A stretch of DNA of 64,000 nucleotides from Membranipora membranacea (GCA_914767715.1 OU612071.1:10647493-10711492); one strand, 5' to 3'. Counted from the stretch's first letter, positions 23,213 to 35,382 are shown. Program-made: numbers and translations. Notes: a model not told the origin generated them from the letters alone.

Positions 23213-25656
23213 CCTCCTGGAGACACTCTCAGAGATGTGATTAGTGTGCGTCATGATTGTACAAAATAGTATATTTAACTGTAATATCTTTTAATAGAGT
23301 AAGGTACGGGTAAGAACAAATTAATCCTATTAACATTTTGTTTATTATGAATCACTGATGAATATCTGATCATGATGAGCCCTTTCATCTCCACGGATAG
23401 AACTATGTAGTACCAGTATACACTTAACCCTGAATGATGAATGTGTTTTGACAGGAACAGTTAGCAGAATGATTTATTCCCTTCTGATTGGATAATCCTT
23501 GGAGCTGACATAATTTATACTTGTACCATATAGTACCAATAATTAAACCAATGGAATCACTTAGTATATCTCTAAACCTCACCTCAGCGTGGTTTTTTTT
23601 CCTTTTTCAACATCTTTTGTTCATGTGCCAGAGAGATTAATCAGACTAAATTTTAATTTTCAGTTCCCTACTGTATATGGTGAAATCTGGCTGATTCATT
23701 ATCATATTTTAGGTGGAACGGTTGTGTTCAGGGTATAAGGTGTGTCCATTGAAAGTCCATAGTCCAGGGAAGTGATCCCGCAGGAGAGATATGTTTCACA
23801 ATTGTTTCATAATGTTCTAACAGCATTCGATTACCCAAATTGTTAGTAATGTAATTCGATATACTATATGGAAGTAAAGCATAAACCATAGACATTGCTT
23901 CCTTCCTAGATCAACACAACATCAGACTATGGGGACATACTGCCTCCATACCAGTGTACCCGAGTGCAAATCCACTCCTAACTGCTCTAAGCTCCACAAA
24001 ATGAAGATATCTACTGGCTACCGCACACTGTAGCAATGAATCTGTAGCTGTCGTTTGTTTGGATTGTGGAGTCATCCATTTAAATGTTGATTTTGTGTCC
24101 TAGATCAATCATTATGAGTTTTACCATAAAATACTAGGGAAGATTATACCTAGAAAGTTCTGTTCAGGACCTTGACTCAGATTTTAAGGTTTTTGGAAGT
24201 GATTATAAAGTATAAATGTGCAAAGTCACATCAAAGTGTGTGAAGATCAAATACTGCTGGGCACTATGAGGTAAAACATCAAGTATTACATCATATATTC
24301 TTAGGAAGAATGGTGGTGACAGTCTCTTGCTAATCCTCTTTCATAATGTGTTATTAATTGCTAAAAAAGAGACATTGATTGACTAAAGCAAACGAAATGC
24401 AATTGACTGGCTTGTTAATCAGGATACAGTTAAACCTTAGCTATGGTTGAAACAAAGATTTAACAAGTTTATTGGTTATGAGTGCGTTCAACAATTCTCA
24501 ACCCTACCCCCCCCCCCTCCTAAACAAAATATCACTGCAAGTATCCACATCGGACCTATTATTGTTTGGTGCCTGACTTTTTGTGTGAATTGGTTATTGT
24601 GTGAATTTTATGGTTTCGTTAAATGTTCAAAATTTCAATTATGGCAATTTGTGTTTGAGTCATTGACTCTCCGATAGTTCACAAAGCTTAGCATTTTGTC
24701 CATGATATACAGTACCTTGCCGAGTCAGATTTCCCCTCTTCAGGATCTTTCGCAAGAACCATAAATCTCACTTATCTAATCAGACCGGTACAGGGTATGT
24801 AGAGAGTCTGTACTAATCACATATGTGGGAGGAAGTTATGATGAAACTTTGGTTTGTGATGTCATCAATTAGTTATTTTTATAAGATAAGAGAAATTCAA
24901 ATATTCGATTAAAATGTTGAGACATTGAAAAAGTCCCATGCTGTTAGTAATGTTTGTTTGTTTGTCTGTCAAAGTCCTGTCACCAAACATGTTTGCAGCT
25001 AACAGATTTACTAGATGAACAATATTGGTACAAAGTTGTAAGGTGAAAGCAAATAGAAATTGAAATTTATAAAAAATCAGTCATATATTTTGTTGGTGCA
25101 AATTTTGCACTTTTCCTTTGTTTGCAGCCAGCAGCATGGGGTAAACAAAACACACAATTGACAAACATTGCAGTGCTCGCCGCTAATATTGAGGTAGGTG
25201 TGTATTTTTTTTTTGTACATCGAAAAAGACCCTACGTCTGCTTGCGCGGTAAAGACTCTTATGCAGTGGTTATGATGGTAAAGATTGAATTTTTATACAC
25301 CCACATGGAGAGCCTCTGCTGGGTTAAAAAATGCACACATCTATCTCCTGCACCATGCAAAAATTCCAGAGAGGTAGATGTGCATTTGATATTTAGTATT
25401 GTTGATTAGATGGTGCGACAATCACTGTCTCCTGTGCCATGTATTTTCGGTGCATTAGTACTTCTGTAAGATGAGTTTCTTCTCTCAGTGATCAAAGTGT
25501 TTCATCCGACATGGTGTAAAAATTTGTCTGAGTCTATACCTCTTGTTTGATCTTAATGAAAAATCAAATGATACCCATGACTTCAGAATTTAATGAATTA
25601 ATCAAATAAAAGGGTTTAATTTAACAGCTCTGGAGCTGACACTGGTTGATTCAATC

Positions 25657-25870
25657 CAGATGTCATATCACTCGCCACATTCTGAAGCATGGGGGGGGGG
25701 CAAAATTTAGGCCGCAATGTCTGCATCAGTTTGCTCTCAGATTTGAGGCAGGTCGGAGCACACCTGGGGGCCAACCAACCCCAGTATTCGATGGACTGCA
25801 GTGGGATTCGAACCCACGACCTTCATCACTTGCATGTTGAAGGACAGGCCTCTAACCAACTGAGCCACCT
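25657..25870 (-). mobile_element. SINE-A, best-preserved copy
   Basis: On the minus strand it reads like a tRNA gene: A box TGGCTCAGTTGG (25867-25856) and a consensus B box GGTTCGAATCC (25814-25804). A tRNA-unrelated body follows with ACTGCAGTCCATCGA, GGTGTGCTCCGACCTGCCTC and a 3' part ending near TGACATCTGG. It has no 3' acceptor-stem partner, so it is a SINE and not a tRNA gene. Related copies: 3735, 40465, 42885, 48715, 56225, 59807. Confidence 0.8.
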
Positions 25871-25999
25871 TCTCCTGAACTAATTACAAGCTTGCAACTT
25901 ATTTCTATATATACTGTAGATGCAGGGATACATTTTGATTCAAATAGAGCCTTCCAGAAGGTTTGCGATTGGTGTTTGTACATTTACTTAAGCGTACCA

Positions 26000-27400
26000 A
26001 CCTAACAACAGCCAACCTTGGTTATAAACATCGGATTACGGGCTTTCAACCATGGTGTCATATAAGGTTTATGTCTAATTCATCCTGGGTGAATTATGAC
26101 AGGCATGGTGAAATTATTATGAATGATTTGAAATGAGTTTCTTGTTTTCTTGTCGGTTTTCGGTGTTGACTTTTCTGTTGGTCAACAACTGTTGCCAAAA
26201 CCAAACAAGAAAAAAGTAGGTAGAGAATCATTTAGAATAACAATTATTGCCCCATATGGTGTGCTTACAAATTAACCATGTCATATTATAAACTATTGAA
26301 TCATAAAGATTTAAAATAGGGCTTCAGAAGTTCAAATATTTGACCAGACCAAGAATATTTGGGTTGCACAAGACAATGATATGCGAGAGAATCAAATTCT
26401 TGTGTTAAAATCTGCAGTATGCATATTATCACAGAGTAAGGATATACAGAGGGGACACTTCAATGATAGCTATAGTGCCTGTGGTCTTTGATTCACTGGG
26501 GGAAAATTGTGCACAGCTGGATGCCAAAAACTCATTATCTCTTTATGTTATAATGGCATTTTTCTTGCAGACATCCCTACCTTTGATGGGCCATAATTAA
26601 TTCTGTATTTATCCTAAATACTGATTTCTAGCTTTGTTGGAATGCCCAACCTTGAAGCTATGCAGCATATTGTTGTCATTTTTTGCTTGTATACAAAGGC
26701 TATGAGCTATCTGGGTTTTATATCATATAGGTTTACAGGCAGAAATAGACACCTTGATTGCTGGCGCAGTAAGCACATTTTACACAGTGATTATTATGGC
26801 AATGCTTGAAATTTTGTTTACAGCCTTGCAGAGAGCTGCTGCTGGTTTAGACTGCATTTAATTACGCCAGTAAGGTGACATCAAACTAAGAACACTTACT
26901 GAAGTTAATTGAGAAAACAGTTTTAAGGCCTAAACGATCAACCACCAAGTTATCCGATCTTTATATACCCAAGTCAAGAGCAAATAAATGAGGCCACTGT
27001 GTAACACAATTTACATTTAGTCTTATCGTAAAAATTTTATTTTTTCCTTTTATCTTAACAAGGGGGATTCTGTTTGGCAATTCTATTCACCCAGTAAAAT
27101 TTTTTATTTTATGTAAACATCTCTGGAGAGAGGGTTTTAAAAAAAAAACAGACAACAAACAAACATGCATGGATACTGCACTGTTCCTGAACTTCCCAAG
27201 TCCCATGATTTCTGTAATATATGTGTCTTCACTCATTGATAGAAGTGTTTCATTGGATATAGTATAATAATTTGGCTGAATCTTTACCAGTTGTTTGATC
27301 CTAATTAAAACTCAAATGGCACGCAGGACAGCAGAATTTGTGAAGGAAATGTTTTCTTGAACAACTTAAAAGCTGACATCAATAACCTGTAAAAACTTCA
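26000..27400 (+). repeat. RepX fragment
   Basis: 26020-26420 closely resembles 35960-36400, 46120-46540 and the reverse complement of 40890-41240 (shared landmarks GGGCTTCAGAAGTTCAAATAT and GAGTTTCTTGTTTTCTTG). 26740-27400 resembles 33880-34200. No coding capacity seen. Confidence 0.65.
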
Positions 27401-27611
27401 ACAACTTTAAATAATAAGGATCATCTAAAAGCTACTTCAGGCTTCTTTTTATCTTTATATCGGTATTCATGTTTAGCATCATGAGTATATGAAACTTTGG
27501 GACAGGTCTGATGTTATTTGTTATAACTTAATTGATTGCCTCTCATCGAATTTGATCTGACCTTCCGCCAAATCTAAACAAAATTATGAGCTGATATGAT
27601 ATGTTATAATC

Positions 27612-27617
27612 TTTATT
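27612..27617 (-). terminator. poly(A) signal of TSR-D
   Basis: AATAAA on the minus strand, about 210 nt beyond the stop codon, at the position equivalent to TSR-C. Confidence 0.7.
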
Positions 27618-27825
27618 AGAAATAGAACTTGTGGCACAAAGGGGATACACTGATAAAAATTAATCATGATCTATATAGTAATAGACTGCAAACAACAGGT
27701 AAAAAGATACAACAATGAACTATCATGCAAAAATAACATTATAATTGGAACTGTTTATAATTGAGTCGCGATTAAGGCTGTATGTTGGCACTCGTGGGGT
27801 TTATGAGATCACCATCTGAGAGAGT

Positions 27826-30800
27826 TTAGTAATACCCGCTGCTGCCTATAAACAAAACAAAAGTAATTGTGAGTTTCATGTATCAGGATGCAAAATGATT
27901 AATAGGAGGTGGGGTACACATAACTGTGATCATCAATCATCATGTGGGGTGAACCAGATACACAATTCACCAGGTTGCTGCTGGGATAAAGTTTGAAATT
28001 TTCGATTTGGAATGCATTGAGGCTATTCAGGTTACTTACATGGTCGGTAGTGTCTACATTCTTCTTGCTGGCTAGCCTTTCCTACACAACTTCCACCATT
28101 GAGAGGAGCTGGAGCTGTGCATGTTCTGGATCTTGTTCTAAATCCGACCCCACAGCTACCGGAGCAGCTTGACCAAGCTCCCCAACTTGTATATCCACCA
28201 TCGACTGGGACGGCCATGGAGTCTGAAGATGGTCCAACACATTGAGCTCCTCCGTTCAGTGGGGATGGGTTAGTGCAAGTTCTGACTCTGGTCTTGATTC
28301 CATCAGCGTTGACTGGTCCAAATGGTCCCCAGCTTGTATATCCACCATCAATTTGGATGGTCATGGAGTCTGAAGATGGTCCAACACATTGAGCTCCTCC
28401 GTTCAGTGGGGATGGGTTAGTGCAAGTTCTGACTCTGGTCTTGATTCCATCAGCGTTGACTGGTCCGAATGGTCCCCAACTTGTATATCCACCATCGATT
28501 GGGACGGTCATGGAGTCTGAAGATGGTCCAACACATTGAGCTCCTCCGTTCAGTGGGGATGGGTTTGTGCAAGATCTGAATCTGGTCTTGATTCCATCAG
28601 CGTTGACTGGTCCGAATGGTCCCCAGCTTGTATATCCACCATCGATTGGGACGGTCATGGAATCTGAAGATGGTCCAACACATTGAGCTCCTCCGTTCAG
28701 TGGGGATGGGTTAGTGCAGGTTCTAGATCTGGTCTTGATTCCTTCAGCGTTGACTGGTCCGAATGGTCCCCAGCTTGTATATCCACCATCGATTGGGACG
28801 GTCATGGAGTCTGAAGATGGTCCAACACATTGAGCTCCTCCATTCAGTGGGGATGGGTTTGTGCAAGATCTGAATCTGGTCTTGATTCCATCAGCGTTGA
28901 CTGGTCCGAATGGTCCCCAGCTTGTATATCCACCATCGATTGGGACGGTCATGGAATCTGAAGATGGTCCAACACATTGAGCTCCTCCATTCAGTGGGGA
29001 TGGGTTTGTGCAAGATCTGAATCTGGTCTTGATTCCTTCAGCGTTGACTGGTCCGAATGGTCCCCAGCTTGTGTACTCACCATCAATTGGGACAGTCATG
29101 GAGTCTGAAGATGGTCCAACACATTGAGCTCCTCCGTTCAGTGGGGATGGGTTAGTGCAAGTTCTGACTCTGGTCTTGATTCCAGCAGCGTTGACTGGTC
29201 CGAATGGTCCCCAGCTTGTATATCCACCATCGATTGGGACGGTCATGGAGTCTGAAGATGGTCCAACACATTGAGCTCCTCCGTTCAGTGGGGATGGGTT
29301 AGTGCAAGTTCTGAATCTGGTCTTGATTCCATCAGCGTTGACTGGTCCGAATGGTCCCCAGCTTGTATATCCACCATCGATTGGGACGGTCATGGAGTCT
29401 GAAGATGGTCCAACACATTGAGCTCCTCCGTTCAGTGGGGATGGGTTAGTGCAAGTTCTGAATCTGGTCTTGATTCCATCAGCGTTGACTGGTCCGAATG
29501 GTCCCCAGCTTGTATATCCACCATCGATTGGGACGGTCATGGAGTCTGAAGATGGTCCGACACATTGAGCTCCTCCGTTCAGTGGGGATGGGTTAGTGCA
29601 GGTTCTAGATCTGGTCTTGATTCCAGCAGCGTTGACTGGTCCGAATGGTCCCCAGCTTGTATATCCACCATCGATTGGGACGGTCATGGAGTCTGAAGAT
29701 GGTCCAACACATTGAGCTCCACCGTTCAGTGGGGATGGGTTAGTGCAAGTTCTGAATCTGGTCTTGATTCCATCAGCGTTGACTGGTCCGAATGGTCCCC
29801 AGCTCGAATAGCCACCATCGATTGGGACAGTCATAGAGTCTGAAGATGGTCCAACACATTGAGCTCCTTCGTTCAGTGGGGATGGGTTAGTGCAAGTTCT
29901 GACTCTGGTCTTGATTCCATTAGCGTTGACTGGTCCGAATGGTCCCCAGCTTGTATATCCACCATCGATTGGGACGGTCATGGAGTCTGAAGATGGTCCA
30001 TCACACTGAGCTCCTCCATTCAGTGGGGCTGGGTTAGTGCAGGTTCTAGATCTGGTCTTGATTCCAGCAGCGTTGACTGGTCCGAATGGTCCCCAGCTTG
30101 TATATCCACCATCGATTGGGACGGTCATGGAGTCTGAAGATGGTCCGACACATTGAGCTCCTCCGTTCAGTGGGGATGGGTTAGTGCAGGTTCTAGATCT
30201 GGTCTTGATTCCAGCAGCGTTGACTGGTCCGAATGGTCCCCAGCTTGTATATCCACCATCGATTGGGACGGTCATGGAGTCTGAAGATGGTCCAACACAT
30301 TGAGCTCCACCGTTCAGTGGGGATGGGTTAGTGCAAGATCTGAATCTGGTCTTGATTCCTTCAGCGTTGACTGGTCCGAATGGTCCCCAGCTTGTGTACT
30401 CACCATCAATTGGGACAGTCATGGAGTCTGAAGATGGTCCAACACATTGAGACCCTCCGTTCAGCGGGGATGGGTTTGTGCAAGCTCTGACTCTGGTCTT
30501 GATTCCATCAACGTTGACTGGTCCGAATGGTCCCCAGCTTGTATATCCACCATCGATTGGGACAGTCATTGAGTCTGAAGATGGTCCAACACATTGAGCT
30601 CCTCCGTTCAGTGGGGATGGGTTAGTGCAGGTTCTAGATCTGGTCTTGATTCCAGCAGCGTTGACTGGTCCGAATGGTCCCCAGCTTGTATATCCGCCAT
30701 CAACTAGGAAAAAAAATCATTGCACAGCTATACACACTGTGAAATATTCTTAGACCTTGCTTAAGTTCTCATTTCTAAGCGATGTTATTTCTGAAGGCTG

Positions 30801-31794
30801 TTCCTGTTTTCAGTTAGATGCTGATGCATATGCCGTGTCCTTACCTTTGCATTGTCCTGCATAACAGGCCTCAGTTTGGCTGCTTGCTCCCTCACAACCG
30901 AGGTAGGTTCCACTTCTCAGGTATTTAGGTTTGATGCATGATCTAACTCTGGATCTGGACCCATCTCCGCAAGTTACATCACAGACTGTCCATTCTCCCC
31001 ATGGTGTATACTTTCCATGATCTGCAGATATGGATGTGCAAATTGATTGGCAAATGTTTGAGATGAAGAACAGTATCTTAACAGATCTTTATTTGTATTT
31101 AGCCCCTAATGAAGCACAGAAAATTCAAAGATTGTCAAAAAAACAAATAGCAATTAGCCAAGAAAGGACATCTTTGCCTTATGACAGGAAGTTGTGAAAG
31201 AAGCACTTTTTGTGAGCAGTAGGTATTGCATTGTTGGTTCACTATTCATATCAGATTGATGAATATATCATCAACTTACATGAGTAGAAGCTTCTACCAG
31301 ATCCTACTGCCCCAACATCTGGACCAGCTCCTGCTCCAGATCCTGGGTTACTTCCTCCTACAGGTCCATACCCATCATTTGTGAAGCATGCTGCCACTCC
31401 TACAAGTATCATAAATTAGAAAACCATTAAATATAGCTCGTATTATCGAAACTACAAAGACATTTATCATTAAATCATCATTTTCCACAGTGATGGAGCC
31501 AACTGTGTTTTGGATTACCATTGTCATTGCCATTGTCAGTGCTCAGACACCTTCAATGCGAGTGGCATTACATTATCAACCAACCATTTGGAAATTGGTG
31601 GTTGATATTGTATTACCACTAACTGCATTGGAGTCATCTGAGCGTTTAGACTAGGCGTACCATCGACTGATATTGTGCAAAAACTAACCTACAGTGATCA
31701 TAATTAAATCCATTATCCTCATGAAACAAGATGATTTTTATTGAAACTTACCAAGCAGGGCAGCTACACCAATGATTACTGCTTTTCCGTACAT
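27826..31794 (-). CDS. TSR-D: secreted protein with 17 cysteine-depleted TSR units between two complete TSRs
   Basis: Coding exons: 31794-31752, 31399-31280, 31021-30845, 30703-28040, 27845-27826; non-coding exon 1 is 32083-32044 and exon 2 begins at 31809. The spliced CDS is 3024 nt, 1007 residues, all introns phase 1. The signal peptide starts MYGKAVIIGVAALLG. The exon 3 linker is 40 codons with a Gly/Ser/Ala core. The exon 4 TSR has WGEWTVCDVTCG and six Cys. Exon 5 begins at 30703 after a CCTAG acceptor, one unit upstream of the first Met in the array. Its 17 two-Cys units are almost all PSSDSM/PLNGG with VNADG or VNAAG. The terminal TSR is WGAWSSCSGSCG and the tail CSSGYY. Two units have DGEYTSW instead of DGGYTSW. 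By flanks and 5' exons it pairs with TSR-C, but its array resembles TSR-A. Confidence 0.92.
28203..30701 (-). repeat. TSR-D tandem array, 17 x 147 bp
   Basis: Exon 5 length (2664) equals 2 + 17 x 147 + 162 + 1. Rare variants recur at a distance of 588 bp (4 units): GGTCCGACAC followed one unit later by GCTCCACCGTTC occurs both near 29550-29715 and near 30140-30310. This indicates a multi-unit block duplication. Confidence 0.93.
31513..31664. repeat. imperfect inverted repeat in TSR-D intron 2
   Basis: Counterpart of the structure at 22600-22740: arms around CAGTGCTCAGACACC and GAGTCATCTGAGC, with ATCAACCAACCA and TTGGTGGTTGAT near the loop. It has diverged in places but still folds back. Confidence 0.6.
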
Positions 31795-32082
31795 TTCTTC
31801 TTTAAATTTCTGTCAATAAAGACAATAATCTGTGTAAGATGACTGGATGGGAAATTGAATTAGCTGCTTGGAAAGAATAAAGGATATTGTGCTTCACATT
31901 TGATCATTTCACAACCTGCGTTGTTGATACCCAGTACTTGCATTTCGATGACAATGAAAATGTCTTCGAAATTCAGTAGCAAATTATTCTACCATAGATC
32001 TAACAACACTGAGATTAATTTAATAAGCTGTTCCACTGCTTACCTTCTCTGGCTGTTTCTTTGGTGAGATCCAGAACTGAAC

Positions 32083-32114
32083 TGATCTCCCTCTGTCAGC
32101 TTTGGATATTTATA
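32083..32114 (-). promoter_or_regulatory. TSR-D core promoter (TATA + initiator)
   Basis: TATAAATA at 32114-32107, 21-nt spacer, TCAGTT with the putative +1 A at 32083. Exon 1 runs to the GTAAGC donor at 32043. Confidence 0.8.
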
Positions 32115-32119
32115 CCTCC

Positions 32120-33780
32120 TGGAGACATTCTCCGCGATGTGATTAGTGTGCGTCATGATTGTACAACATAGTATAATTAACTGTGATATCTAATAATAGT
32201 GCAAGCTACAGGTAAGAACCAATTAATCCTATTAACATCTTGTTTGCTATGATTCACTATTGTATATTCGATCATGACAAGCGCTTTCATCACCATGGAT
32301 AGTTCTAGGTAGTACCACCAGTATCACACATATCTGTGATTGATGGATGTGTTTTGACAGGGATATCGCCCAGATGATTTATTCCCTGTTAGCTAAAGAT
32401 TTCTAAAGCAGATGTACCATATGGTACCAATATTTAAATTAATACGATCACTTGGTATAAACTTGTAACCTCACTTCATTGTAGGCTTTCTTCAGTTTAA
32501 AGGATCTTTTTTGAGCTCGGAAGATTAATCAATTAAGATTTTAATGTTCAGATCCGTATCGTATATGATGAAATCTATCCGATTCATTGTAATACAAAGC
32601 TGTGATTATTAGTTAAACAGACTGACATTATAATATTGTAGGGGTAGGGTCACTTTCAGGGTAGAATATTTGTCTATTGGTTCTAGTTTTAGTCCAAGAA
32701 AGTGATTGTTACGGTAACATATTTATCTTGGACATTGCTTCACTCCTTGAAAGATACAACATCATAATATGGTAACATACTGCCTTGGAACCAGAGGATC
32801 TGTTTGTCAATCCACTTCTAACATCTCTAAAATCCAAATAGTGCAGCCCTCTAGTGGCCAACCCCATTGAAGCGATGTGTTTGGAGCTATTGCTTGCAAG
32901 AATTTTGTAGTGACCCAAAAGCATGCCTAGAACAATCATTATGAGTTTTACCATATAACAAATAGAGATATGATAGCTAGAGGATACTGGTCAGGACAGC
33001 AACTCATATGTTCAACGTTTTGAAAGCAATAAATATGCAAGGTCATGTCTAAGGGTGCAGAGATAAGATACTGCTGGACAGGATGAGGTACAATGTCACA
33101 CATTATATCATACATCCTCATGGAGAATGGCAGTGAGAGCCTCTGGCTAATCCTCTTTCATAATAATATGTAAATAATTGCTAAAAAGTAGATGTTGAAT
33201 TACAAAAGCGGGCAAACGAAACATAATCTACAAGGTCAGGCTTGTTAATCATGATAATTTTGGCTATGGTTGTAGTGTTGTAAGCCATATTTGACCAGCT
33301 GGTTGGCTGTGAGCACGGTCAGCAATTTCCATCCCTGAACCACCCAGCATTTTGTCCTTGATATACAGTACCTTGCCGATTCAGATTTCCCTTTTTCAGG
33401 ATCTTTCGCAAGAGCCATAAATCTCCCTCAAATAATCAGACCGGTACATGTTATGTACAGTGATGTGAAGTCTGTACTAATCACACATGTGGGAGGAAGT
33501 AATGATGAAACTTTGGTTTGTGATGTCACCGGATCGGATATTTTTGATAATATCTTTAATTTGAATATTTGATTGAAATGTTGAAATCTTCGGCTGTTGG
33601 TAATTTTTGTGTGTTAAAACCCTCTAACCAATCACCAGAGATGTTAACAAGAAGAAAACACTTTTACTGGGTGCATAATAATTCTTAAAAGAGTCCCCTT
33701 GAGAAGCAAGGTAAAATCAAAAAGAAAATAAACATAAAACATGCAATCCAAAACAAATCCACCTCAAACATCTCATAAAA
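32120..33780. other. upstream flank of TSR-D
   Basis: No gene that I can support. Similar over most of its length to 23215-24900 upstream of TSR-C. An 81-codon open frame at 32709-32954 is not kept in the duplicated copy near 23870-24110, so I do not call it. Confidence 0.5.
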
Positions 33781-34244
33781 TTTTGTCAGTTTTCTTTTTT
33801 CTCAGCCACCAGCAAAGGGGTAAATAAACCACTCAAAATAACAAATATTCCAGAGCACACCGCATATAATCAGGTAGGTGTGTATTTAATTTCTAGTACA
33901 TTGAATTAGACCGTGTCACTGCTGGCACAGTAAGGGCTCTATGTAATACACATTTATTATGTTTGTCAAACTTTGAATTTTTTTTTTAATTGTTACAGCC
34001 TCGCGGAGATCTGCTGAATGTCCGGACTGCTTTTATGCATGAATACTGGACTGTTCCTGCAGTTTCAAATGTCCCATGATTTCTGTAAGTTAATAGTCTT
34101 CCCTCAGTGATTGGGGTATTTCATTTGACATGGTATAACAATTTGGCTGATTTTATACCTGTTGTTTGATCCTAATGATTTAATGATCTTAATGATCTGA
34201 AAATCATTTCAGAATGTATGAACTCCAAAGCACAAGGCTACTTC

Positions 34245-35265
34245 ATATCACTTATCTTTTTGAATTTTAAAAACGCATTTGACTGTGTCAATCATCAGAT
34301 ACTTCGGCATAAGAGGCTCAGCTCATAATATCATTATGTCTTTTCTGTCACAGCGCGAGCAATTTGTGAAGCTCCGTGAAAGTTTCTCTGAAACTTCACC
34401 AATTAGTGTTGGAGTTCCCCAAGGATCCATTTTAGCCCCTACACTGTTTTTGATATTCCTAAATTAATGATCTCCTAAAATTACCATTAAATTCAACCTC
34501 ATTTGCCTATGGAGATGAAGCAACAATTCTTGCCAAAGACCTGAATATCTTTTCTTTAGAAAGACAATGCAATGATTTGGCTCGCATCAAATCTTGGTGC
34601 CTTTTAAATAGAATGACCATCAATATGAAAAAAGTCGCATTTCCTGCTATGCAATTCTTCAAAAACACAAACTTTTAATCTATTCTTTGGGGGTACTGTA
34701 CTTGCCAGGGAATCAAAGACTAAACTTTTAGGATTTCATTTATGCGATACTCTTGGGTGGACTGACTATATTCAGCACATTTGCAGAACTGTGAGATCCA
34801 GTATGGCATTGCTCCAGAAATGTTGATTCTGTATTGACCGAGGTGCCGCATTGAAGTTTTATCACCAGTTTATTTTTATTATATCTAACAAATCCTATTT
34901 TCATCCTTCAGAAAAGAGCCTTCAGGCTTATAACAAACAAAAAAGTTCCAATATACCTGAATCCAACTCGGCATTTATGTATAGAATTGAATCTTTTAAC
35001 ATTGTCAGATCTCGCCTTTTATTTTTCCTCTGTTTTTTGCTATAAAAAATTTCATGGCCTAAGCCCAAGCTATATAATCAATGATTTTTCATGCACTGGA
35101 CATCGCTTTTGTTTTCGTGATACCCACATCTTACATCCACCCAAAAACTTTTGTTTGATTCATATGACTACTTCTTTTAACAACCTTCATCAACATCTTC
35201 GTTCATCAACAACTCTACGTACATTTGAATTTGCATTGTCAAAACATCTGTTTCCATTAAATTGA
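34245..35265 (+). mobile_element. decayed LINE (non-LTR) reverse transcriptase 3' part
   Basis: Conceptual translation across frame breaks gives pieces of a non-LTR reverse transcriptase: FKNAFDCVNH (motif A, usually KAFD), GVPQGSILAPTLF (34411-34449, highly characteristic), FAYGDEAT where FADD is expected, then RIKSWCLLNRMTIN and KKVAF. The C-terminal part at 34987-35265 has the HGLSPSYI...FEFALSKHLF pattern common to CR1/jockey-group elements. The catalytic double Asp is broken and several frameshifts and stops are present, so it is dead. The 5' half is missing. Confidence 0.8.
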
Positions 35266-35382
35266 GTTTTATTCCCTTGATTTTATCTCGATTGTTTTTT
35301 GTTTTTGTTCCTTTGCACATCAGGGAGAACATCTTCGGGTGATGGTTGTTGCAATAAAGGTTTATATATATGAAAACTAGAA

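Larger units (their letters stand above)
23215..27600. other. intergenic region between TSR-C and TSR-D
   Basis: No gene that I can support. 23215-24900 is the upstream half of the C/D segmental duplication (shared landmarks ATATACAGTACCTTGCCGA and GTGGGAGGAAGT). 25100-25650 and 26740-27400 resemble 33800-34190, i.e. parts of RepX. C11 (24507-24517) and G10 (25691-25700) runs are present. From about 27440 the sequence is the 3' flank of TSR-D, similar to that of TSR-C. Confidence 0.5.

Noticed and set aside
25790-25870. Possible tRNA gene on the minus strand
   Set aside because: Good internal boxes, but no acceptor-stem partner and the sequence continues into a SINE body shared with six other copies.
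32709-32954. 81-codon open frame upstream of TSR-D
   Set aside because: The homologous segment upstream of TSR-C does not keep the frame.
34245-35265. Active LINE
   Set aside because: The double Asp of the catalytic motif is lost, the frame is broken several times and the 5' half is missing.
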